A DNA stretch of 5,084 nt from JBEEJZ01 sp046046915. GTDB lineage: Bacteria > Pseudomonadota > Gammaproteobacteria > Burkholderiales > Burkholderiaceae_C. Both the position numbers and the translations under genes were made by a program. The stretch's first letter is position 1. Every line of letters starts with the position of its first letter. Location of the stretch: assembly GCA_046046915.1 (NCBI GenBank), contig JBJOIT010000095.1, positions 1 to 5,084 on the forward strand, given 5' to 3'. Positions 1 through 5,084 of this stretch are shown one piece after another. The notes beneath the pieces are model-generated. The model was given only the letters and a program-made list of their open reading frames with translations, did no database searches and had not been told where the DNA came from.

Positions 1-657
1 GGTAGCCTGCCGCAAATGCCCAATCTCGCCAACTGGGTGGCACCGTCGCTCAATGTGGAAGAGCTGGACAAGCGCATCAGCGAACTCAAAACCGTGCAGT
101 TCTGGCTGGACCAAAATGCGACGGCACTGAAGGCGACGATCCAGGCACTCGAAGTGCAAAAGATGACCTTGGCCACGCTCAAGGGCATGAATGTGAGCAT
201 GGCAGAGGTAGCCAACGCTTTCAAGATCAAGCCCATGGAGGCCGCGCCGCAGGCGGTTGCCGAGCCGGTGGCTCAAGCTGCGAGCAAGCCCGCACCCGCC
301 CCCGAAGCCGAGCGTGCTGAGAGTGCCGCAAGCGATCAAGCACAAGTCGGGGCTATATCCTCCCTGGTGGACCCGATTCAGCTGTGGGGGGCCCTCACCC
401 AGCAGTTTCAGCAAATTGCGGCGACAGCTCTGAAGGAAGCTACCCAAAACTCGGCGTTCGATGCCACCAAAAACATGGCTGCTGACCTGACCAAGGAAGC
501 CATCAAGGCGACCCAGGGGGTGGCAGCTGCGGTCAGCGCTGTCAAACCTGCTGCCGCCAAAAAGTCGCCAGCCCAAGCGCCGACGGCAAAAAAAGCCCCG
601 GCCAAGAAAGCGCCTGCCAAAAAGGCGCCAGCCAAGAGCGCTGCACGATCACGCTGA
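1..657 (+). CDS. phaM: PhaM-like PHA granule regulatory protein, 5' end cut by window edge
   Basis: PhaM proteins bind PHA (polyhydroxybutyrate) granules, activate the PHA synthase and attach granules to the nucleoid through a basic tail. The frame holds the family core, including NWVAPSLNVEELDKRISELK, VQFWLDQNATALKATIQALE and VQKMTLATLKGMNVSMAEVA. This is a predicted helical, possibly coiled-coil region near residues 12-65 counted from the ATG at 16. An Ala/Pro/Glu-rich linker, a second helical stretch (about 115-180) and a Lys-Ala-Pro tail follow. The ATG at 16 is probably internal: the frame is open back to base 1 (Gly-Ser-Leu-Pro-Gln precedes it), no ribosome binding site is visible, and PhaM proteins normally have extra N-terminal residues before this core. 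The visible part is 213 aa from that ATG, ending at TGA 655-657. The next gene follows on the same strand after 65 bp. Family assignment is from remembered motifs; a general phasin-like or histone-like-tailed protein is the alternative. Confidence 0.85.
   Translation, partial: GSLPQMPNLANWVAPSLNVEELDKRISELKTVQFWLDQNATALKATIQALEVQKMTLATLKGMNVSMAEVANAFKIKPMEAAPQAVAEPVAQAASKPAPAPEAERAESAASDQAQVGAISSLVDPIQLWGALTQQFQQIAATALKEATQNSAFDATKNMAADLTKEAIKATQGVAAAVSAVKPAAAKKSPAQAPTAKKAPAKKAPAKKAPAKSAARSR
556..645 (+). repeat. AKKAP pentapeptide repeat encoding the basic tail of the PhaM-like protein
   Basis: The 3' end of the phaM-like gene has three consecutive 15-bp units encoding Ala-Lys-Lys-Ala-Pro (586-630). 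A related Ala-Lys-Lys-Ser-Pro unit lies upstream (556-570), and a degenerate Ala-Lys-Ser-Ala-Ala unit lies downstream (631-645). Codons differ between units (AAA/AAG, CCG/CCT/CCA), so the peptide repeat is conserved better than the DNA. Such tails resemble histone H1-like or AlgP-like DNA-binding tails and fit the nucleoid-binding role known for PhaM; that function is inferred here. Confidence 0.8.
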
Positions 658-661
658 CTAC

Positions 662-689
662 CGCACCCCCTGGGTATCGCACCCCTGGG
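662..689 (+). repeat. Imperfect direct repeat in the phaM-FIST gap
   Basis: CGCACCCCCTGGG (662-674) recurs as CGCACCCCTGGG (678-689), giving a 16-bp period with one C missing in the second copy. It occupies nearly half of the 65-bp gap between the two genes. It could be an operator-like pair, since 16 bp is near one and a half helical turns, or chance in GC-rich DNA. No terminator-type hairpin with a T-run is visible in this gap, so read-through from phaM into the next gene is possible. Confidence 0.45.
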
Positions 690-722
690 CCGGTGTGGCT
701 TTGATTCTGCAAGGGCCCCAAC

Positions 723-1997
723 ATGACAATGTTTCCTTACGGCCATGCCACTCATCCGCAGTGGCAGGTGGCTGCGGGTTTGGTGCTCGCTCAATTGCGA
801 GCGCACATGGCCAGCCCGGATTACGCCAGCGCACCCACCCTGGGCCTGCTCTACATCACCGATCACTACGCCCCATACGCCCGTGATCTGTTGGCGCTTT
901 TGAGTGGTGAATTGCCCGAAGTCACCGACTGGTCTGGGACGGTGGGGGTGGGCATTGCTGCCAATAACGTCGAGTACCTGGATGAACCCGCGCTGGCGGT
1001 GATGCTGTGCGCTGTGCCGGCCCATCAGTACCGGGTGTTTTCCGGGGTGGCGCCCTTGAACCTTGGCTTTGAAGCCAATTGCGCGCTGGTTCATGCCGAT
1101 GGCCAAACGCCCGATCTGCCTGAGTTGCTGCAGGAAATGGCGGAACGCACCGCGTCCGGCTATCTGTTTGGTGGCGTCTCTGCGAGCCGCTTTGGCTCGG
1201 TGCAATTTGCTGTGGGAGGAGACGGCAACATCAGCGGCCATGGCGCGGTCAGCGGTGTCTTTGAGGGCGGGCTCAGTGGCGTTGCATTTGATGCTGACGT
1301 GGCACTGGTCTCCCGCGTTACCCAAGGTTGCCAGCCGGTGTCGCCGACCCGGGTGATCACGGCTGCTGAGCGCAATCTGGTGCTGGAGCTGGATGGCCAG
1401 CCCGCACTGCAGACGCTGCTCGATGACCTGGGCGTCTCGCTGGACGAACCCCAAGAGGCCTTGACACAGGTCAGGGCCACTCTGGTGGGCCTGTTGCCTG
1501 CCGTCGATGATGATGCGCGTGGTCTCGCCCGGCGTGCGGGTAGTTTTGGTAGCGACGTGCTGGTACGTCACATCATCGGACTGGATCCGTTGCGCCAGGG
1601 GGTGGCGGTTTCCGATTGGGTGGAGGTCGGCACCGCCCTGGCCTTTTGTCAGCGCAATACCGCTGCTGCTAGGGCGGACCTGATGCGGGTATGCACGGAG
1701 ATCCGTGAAGAACTGGAGCCCGAGGAACTGCCCGCAGTGACTGCACATGCCTTGGCCGATGTGGCCATGTTGGCCTTGCCACACCCGGCCAGGCGCATGG
1801 CAGGTGCCGTGTATGTGAGTTGCTCCGGCCGCGGTGGCGCGCACTTTGGGGGCGAAAGTGCCGAGCTTCAATTGATCCGCCGTGCCTTGGGTGATGTGCC
1901 CTTGGTGGGATTTTTTGCCGGGGGCGAAATTGCGCGTCACCATCTTTATGGCTATACCGGCGTGCTGACGGTCTTTACCACGGCTGGCGCCTCATAA
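723..1997 (+). CDS. FIST-domain signal transduction protein (FIST_N + FIST_C)
   Basis: FIST domains are predicted ligand-sensing modules that act in the cytoplasm with histidine kinases and cyclic-di-GMP enzymes. This 424-aa protein has the full two-domain layout. FIST_N covers about residues 35-215, with the glycine-rich GVGIAANNVEY segment followed by DEPALAVML. A LVLELDGQPALQTL link (about 219-232) leads into FIST_C (about 240-420), with CSGRGG (C367) and GFFAGGEI (E402) followed by a YTGVLTVF end. The N-terminal GHATHP-W motif and the C-terminal motifs resemble the COG4398/FBXO22-like branch; that comparison is from memory. No signal peptide or membrane helix is visible. The start at 723 has AAGGG at 711-715, 7 nt upstream; an ATG two codons later (729) is equally possible. 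The gene is 65 bp after phaM and 116 bp before the binding-protein gene. The ligand is unknown. Haem/NO sensing, as in NosP, is only a possibility. Confidence 0.85.
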   Translation: MTMFPYGHATHPQWQVAAGLVLAQLRAHMASPDYASAPTLGLLYITDHYAPYARDLLALLSGELPEVTDWSGTVGVGIAANNVEYLDEPALAVMLCAVPAHQYRVFSGVAPLNLGFEANCALVHADGQTPDLPELLQEMAERTASGYLFGGVSASRFGSVQFAVGGDGNISGHGAVSGVFEGGLSGVAFDADVALVSRVTQGCQPVSPTRVITAAERNLVLELDGQPALQTLLDDLGVSLDEPQEALTQVRATLVGLLPAVDDDARGLARRAGSFGSDVLVRHIIGLDPLRQGVAVSDWVEVGTALAFCQRNTAAARADLMRVCTEIREELEPEELPAVTAHALADVAMLALPHPARRMAGAVYVSCSGRGGAHFGGESAELQLIRRALGDVPLVGFFAGGEIARHHLYGYTGVLTVFTTAGAS

Positions 1998-2022
1998 ACA
2001 TCGCCGGCACAGCGTTGGGCGA

Positions 2023-2034
2023 CCCGGATCCGGG
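2023..2034. promoter_or_regulatory. Perfect 12-bp palindrome between FIST and binding-protein genes, candidate operator
   Basis: CCCGGATCCGGG equals its own reverse complement. It is overlapped by two direct copies of GGGCGA (2017-2022 and 2032-2037, 15 bp start to start). No T-run follows, so it does not look like an intrinsic terminator on the + strand. Its place about 80 bp ahead of the binding-protein start would suit an operator or a promoter-proximal element, but chance is likely enough in GC-rich DNA that confidence stays low. Confidence 0.3.
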
Positions 2035-2040
2035 CGAGGT

Positions 2041-2046
2041 TAGGAT
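2041..2046 (+). promoter_or_regulatory. Possible weak -10 element upstream of the binding-protein gene
   Basis: TAGGAT matches the sigma-70 -10 consensus TATAAT at four of six positions and lies about 70 bp before the chosen ATG. No good -35 box is visible at 17 bp: the closest, TTGGGC at 2015-2020, sits 20 bp upstream, which is too far. If a promoter exists here it is weak or activator-dependent, and the palindrome just upstream would lie within it. This is tentative. Confidence 0.2.
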
Positions 2047-2103
2047 ACGAGGCTAAAGCGACCACAAAAACGACGAAGGGGTCACGCACTTGGCTGGATT
2101 ACC

Positions 2104-2107
2104 GGAG
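2104..2107 (+). promoter_or_regulatory. Ribosome binding site that selects the ATG at 2114
   Basis: GGAG lies 6 nt before the ATG at 2114. A TTG at 2090 in the same frame also has an AAGGGG-type sequence upstream (2076-2081), so it is a competing start. The ATG is preferred because it is the stronger codon and puts the basic n-region of the signal peptide (Lys-Arg-Arg) four residues from the start, as is usual. Confidence 0.55.
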
Positions 2108-2113
2108 CAATTT

Positions 2114-2974
2114 ATGAGCATCAAACGCAGGAACTGGATGATCCAGACGGCCTTAGCTGCGGCCGGATTTGCCGGTCTGGGGCCAGTCCTGGCCCAGGAA
2201 GACGGTGTCTACCGGTTCTCACCGGTCAACCAGTACGGCATCGAATTGACGGCCTCCTACTGGAATCCCATCATTGAGTACGTCACGCGCAAGAGCGGTG
2301 TGAAACTGAAGCTCAAGATAGGCCGCACGTCGGCAGACACCACGGCCTATGTGCTGGCCAACGAGGTTGAGTTTGTTTTTTCCAACCATTTGTTCAGTCC
2401 CGAGCGTGATCATCTGGGCTGGAAGGTGTTTGGCCGCAGGCAAACCCCACCGATACACAGCCAGATCGTGGTGTTAGCGGATTCCCCCATCAAGAAGCTG
2501 GAAGAGCTGGCACAGCAATCCGTTGGATTTCCTGGCGTGGAGGCCCTGGTCGCCTACAAGTTTTCTTATGCACAGCTGCTCAATCGCAACATCCCGGTGC
2601 AGGTGGTTTTTGGGGGCAATATGGATGGCGCCTTCGCCCAACTGGCCAGTGGCAAGGTACAGGCCGTGGGTGCCAACTCCCAACTGACTGAGGGTTGGTC
2701 CAAGCGGGAAGGCAAGCCGGTACGGGTGCTGTGGCAGTCTGATCCCTTGTACGACCTGGCCCTGATGGTGTCCAAAAATGTGCCCGACAGGGACTTGCGT
2801 GCTGTGACCCGTGCTTTCCTGGAGATGGGTAACGACCCCGAAGGCAAGAAAATCCTTGCCGGTGCTTCAGAGCTGGTCAAGCTACCCGCCAACAGTGTGT
2901 TTGTTCCCTCCACGGGTACCGAGTATCTGGCTTACCGTAACTTTTACCAAACCGCACCTGCCAGCCTGCGCTGA
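2114..2974 (+). CDS. PhnD-like periplasmic solute-binding protein, probably sensory
   Basis: This is an exported protein of the phosphate/phosphite/phosphonate-binding (PhnD-like) family, 286 aa from the ATG at 2114. A longer frame from TTG 2090 adds 8 residues. Residues 1-27 form a signal peptide: K4-R5-R6-N-W-M, a hydrophobic Ala/Gly-rich core, and a VLA site before Q28. The Arg pair gives it a loose Tat-like look. Family features are YRFSPVNQYG at the mature start, WNPIIEYVTRKSGVKLKLKI, VVLADSPIKKLEELAQQSVG, an FGGNMDGAFAQLASGKVQAVG segment, SDPLYDLALMVSKNVP and GNDPEGKKIL. In PhnD a Ser-Thr-Ser-Gly motif after the Gly-Phe binds the phosphonate; here that site reads VGFPGVEALVAYKF (137-150), so phosphonate binding is doubtful. 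The mature protein has no cysteine. No permease or ATPase gene is in view. A sensor kinase gene follows after 43 bp, which suggests that this protein presents a ligand to that kinase. The ligand is unknown. Confidence 0.85.
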   Translation: MSIKRRNWMIQTALAAAGFAGLGPVLAQEDGVYRFSPVNQYGIELTASYWNPIIEYVTRKSGVKLKLKIGRTSADTTAYVLANEVEFVFSNHLFSPERDHLGWKVFGRRQTPPIHSQIVVLADSPIKKLEELAQQSVGFPGVEALVAYKFSYAQLLNRNIPVQVVFGGNMDGAFAQLASGKVQAVGANSQLTEGWSKREGKPVRVLWQSDPLYDLALMVSKNVPDRDLRAVTRAFLEMGNDPEGKKILAGASELVKLPANSVFVPSTGTEYLAYRNFYQTAPASLR

Positions 2975-3017
2975 GCATCGATAGCTTTGTTTTTCCGCTT
3001 GATATGGGTCTGACTTG

Positions 3018-5084
3018 ATGAACTCCCCTCGCTGGCTGTTGCCGCGCTCACTCACCGGACGGGTCTTTTTGCTTTATGCGGCCACCCTGAGCGTCTTCAT
3101 CATGTCCGGCTTGGGCTTCTTTTTGCGCTACCAGTTTTTGCATCAGGTGGAGGAAACCCAGCGGGCCTCGGTCATGCTGCTTGAAGTGGTGGCCCAGGCG
3201 GTACAAGACAGCGCGGTCATCGGCGATTACGACACGGTAAGTAAAACGCTGGACAACTCGGTGCAGGGTTCTCTGTTCTTATCGGCCGCCTTCATCGATT
3301 CGTCCGGAGGTAAGGTGCAAGCCACCACCCGTGAGCAGGTAAAAGGTCAGGCCCCGGGTTGGCTGGTGAGTTGGATTGAGGGGCACTTGATTGATGTGAG
3401 TCGCCCTGTGTCGGTCGGTGGCAAAGACTACGGTGTGTTACGTCTGGTCTTCAATGCCCCCTACGTCGCTTACGACCTGTGGTCACTCACGATGTCGGTC
3501 CTGCTGGCGGGTGCCCTGAGTCTGGTGGGCGGCTTGTTGCTGATCCGTGCCAAGCTGGCGCGATGGTTGGGTGGTCTGGATCGCTTGAGTGCGCTGGACC
3601 AGGCCTTGTCGAGCGGCTCGCTGGACGTGAGCGCTTTGCGGGTGGATGGTGCTCCCGAGGAAATCCAGCGCATTGTGGACATGCTCTCACGCACTGTGGT
3701 GCTAGTGCGTGAGCGTGAGAGCAGCCGGCGCCAACTCAACAATCAGAAGTTTGCGCTGGACCAGCACGCCATCGTCACCATCACGGATGCAGATGGCCGC
3801 ATCACCTACGCCAATGATCGGTTTTGTGCGATCAGCGGCTACTCCCGCGAGGAGTTGATGGGGCAGGACCACCGCGTCGTCAACTCAAGTTTTCATCCGC
3901 GTGCCTTTTTCGAGGGCCTTTGGAACACCATCACCGAGGGTCGTGCCTGGAATGGTGAAATCTGCAATCGCAAGAAGACGGGCGAGCTGTACTGGGTGAA
4001 CGCCACCATCGTGCCCATGCTCGGTGAGTCCGGCCGGCCCGAGCAATTCATTGCCATACGCACCGACATCACTCAAAGCAAGGAAATTGAAGATTCCCTC
4101 AACGCTGCCAAGGCGGCAGCCGAGCAGGCCAGTCGGGCCAAGAGCCAATTCCTGGCCAATATGAGCCATGAAATTCGCACGCCCCTGAATGCGATTCTGG
4201 GGATGCTGACCCTGCTGCAAAACACCGAGCTGTCTTTGCGCCAGCTGGACTACACCACCAAGACAGAGGGCGCGGCCCGGTCTCTGCTGGCGCTGTTGAA
4301 TGACATTCTTGACTTCTCCAAAGTCGAGGCGGGAATGATGTCGCTGGACCCGCGTCCCTTCCGTATCGATCAGTTGGTGCACGATCTGTCGGTCATCCTG
4401 AACGCCAATTTGGGAACCAAGAATCTGGAGCTGGCCTTTGATGTGGATCCGCAGTTACCCAGGGGGCTGGTGGGAGACGATCTGCGTCTGAAGCAGGTTC
4501 TGATCAATCTGGGTGGCAATGCCATCAAGTTCACCAACGAAGGCCGGGTGGTGGTGCGCATCCGCATGGTGGAGCGCACTGCGCAGGATGTGTTGCTGGA
4601 ATTTGTAGTGCAGGACACCGGCATCGGCATTGCGCCAGAAAACCAGAAGCACATCTTCAATGGCTTTTCGCAGGCCGAGTCCTCCACCACACGCCGCTTT
4701 GGTGGTACCGGCCTGGGCCTGGCGATTTCGCAGCGCCTGGTGGTGTTGATGGGGGGTGACTTGCAGCTGCGCAGTGCGCCGGGTCAGGGCAGTGCTTTTG
4801 GTTTCAGGGCCCGGTTTGCGGTGGCCAAGACCCTGGCGGAGGTCTCCGTGTCGGGTTTCATGGGCTTGAATAAGCCGGACAAACCTAAACCCAAACGCCT
4901 GGCCGGCCTGAATCTCCTGCTGGTGGAGGACAACCCCATCAACCAGCAGGTGGCACGGGAGCTGCTGGCCAACGAGGGGGCTCAGGTGTCGCTTGCCGAC
5001 AACGGGCAGCTCGGTGTCGACGCGGTGGCCTCGGCCCCAGTGCCCTTTGATGTGGTGCTGATGGATGTGCAGATGCCTGTCATG
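3018..5084 (+). CDS. Hybrid sensor histidine kinase/response regulator, 3' end cut by window edge
   Basis: This membrane kinase should sense a periplasmic signal, autophosphorylate on histidine and pass the phosphate to its own receiver. The frame is open for 689 codons to the last base. In order: TM1 (about 16-37), a periplasmic domain of about 117 residues weakly resembling CHASE8/PDC sensors, TM2 (about 155-176), and a HAMP-like linker (177-240). PAS follows (about 240-355; FALDQHAIVTITD to RTDIT). HisKA carries MSHEIRTPLN with phospho-acceptor H384. The ATPase has N-box NLGGNAIKFT (N497, N501), DTGIGI (D533), FNGFSQAE (547-554) and GGTGLGL (562-568). The receiver starts near 632 with LLVEDN (E637, D638) and the MDVQMP phospho-acceptor D683. 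All catalytic boxes look intact. An in-frame stop at 3000-3002 limits the start; ATG 3018 is best (TTG 3015 also exists), and the ribosome binding site is weak. The rest of the receiver, and perhaps a second receiver or Hpt domain, lies beyond the window. There is no terminator in the 43-bp gap, so co-transcription with the binding protein is likely. Confidence 0.95.
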   Translation, partial: MNSPRWLLPRSLTGRVFLLYAATLSVFIMSGLGFFLRYQFLHQVEETQRASVMLLEVVAQAVQDSAVIGDYDTVSKTLDNSVQGSLFLSAAFIDSSGGKVQATTREQVKGQAPGWLVSWIEGHLIDVSRPVSVGGKDYGVLRLVFNAPYVAYDLWSLTMSVLLAGALSLVGGLLLIRAKLARWLGGLDRLSALDQALSSGSLDVSALRVDGAPEEIQRIVDMLSRTVVLVRERESSRRQLNNQKFALDQHAIVTITDADGRITYANDRFCAISGYSREELMGQDHRVVNSSFHPRAFFEGLWNTITEGRAWNGEICNRKKTGELYWVNATIVPMLGESGRPEQFIAIRTDITQSKEIEDSLNAAKAAAEQASRAKSQFLANMSHEIRTPLNAILGMLTLLQNTELSLRQLDYTTKTEGAARSLLALLNDILDFSKVEAGMMSLDPRPFRIDQLVHDLSVILNANLGTKNLELAFDVDPQLPRGLVGDDLRLKQVLINLGGNAIKFTNEGRVVVRIRMVERTAQDVLLEFVVQDTGIGIAPENQKHIFNGFSQAESSTTRRFGGTGLGLAISQRLVVLMGGDLQLRSAPGQGSAFGFRARFAVAKTLAEVSVSGFMGLNKPDKPKPKRLAGLNLLLVEDNPINQQVARELLANEGAQVSLADNGQLGVDAVASAPVPFDVVLMDVQMPVM

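Noticed and set aside
687..718. Possible GGGCC/GGCCC hairpin partly covering the FIST gene's ribosome binding site
   Set aside because: The stem is only 5 bp around a 22-nt loop, too weak to claim as a regulatory structure without conservation evidence.
1063..1356. Second + strand frame inside the FIST gene
   Set aside because: It is out of frame with a well-supported gene, has a composition typical of shadow translation, and lacks its own ribosome binding site.
408..1943. Long open frame on the - strand, 511 codons
   Set aside because: It lies entirely opposite the FIST gene and the end of phaM. Its product is rich in His, Gln, Arg and Gly with no recognisable domain, as expected for the reverse frame of GC-rich coding DNA. 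The + strand proteins have clear family motifs.
2114..2974. Naming the binding protein phnD, ptxB or aioX
   Set aside because: The phosphonate motif is absent, there is no cysteine, and no matching transporter or arsenite oxidase genes are present, so none of these symbols can be supported.
2975..3017. Terminator or promoter between the binding-protein and kinase genes
   Set aside because: The 43-bp gap has a TTTGTTTTT stretch but no preceding GC-rich stem, and no recognisable -35/-10 pair.
3885..4382. Minus-strand frame of 165 codons
   Set aside because: It is antisense to the PAS and HisKA parts of the kinase, which carry intact catalytic motifs; the - strand product has no recognisable features.

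Overview
The window looks like a chromosomal segment of a betaproteobacterium, most likely Burkholderiales and probably Comamonadaceae/Rhodoferax-like. The basis is the GC-rich codon use, the PhaM-type protein and the style of the hybrid kinase. The genus is inferred from family recognition only; no search was run. All recognised genes lie on the + strand and are closely spaced. There are no RNA genes, mobile elements or CRISPR arrays that I can support.

Layout: (1) 1-657 is the 3' part of a phaM-like gene for a polyhydroxyalkanoate (PHA) granule/nucleoid protein with an Ala-Lys-Pro tail; its true start is probably outside the window. (2) 658-722 is a short gap with an imperfect direct repeat. 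(3) 723-1997 encodes a 424-aa cytosolic protein with FIST_N and FIST_C sensory domains. (4) 1998-2113 is a gap with a perfect 12-bp palindrome and a possible weak promoter. (5) 2114-2974 encodes an exported PhnD-like solute-binding protein. (6) 3018 to the window end is a membrane hybrid sensor histidine kinase (TM, periplasmic sensor, TM, PAS, HisKA, HATPase, receiver). It runs off the right edge just after the receiver's phospho-acceptor motif.

The most interesting reading is that the last three genes form a signalling module rather than a transport system. No ABC permease or ATPase gene lies between or beside the genes seen here, and the binding protein lies 43 bp upstream of a kinase with a periplasmic domain. 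Its phosphonate-binding Ser/Thr motif appears to be absent. The protein may therefore present an unknown ligand to the kinase, in the manner of the PhnD-like arsenite sensor AioX with AioS, although this protein has no cysteine. The FIST protein could be a second, cytoplasmic input, as FIST proteins such as NosP work with nearby kinases. Whether PhaM is functionally tied to this module or is only a neighbour cannot be decided here.
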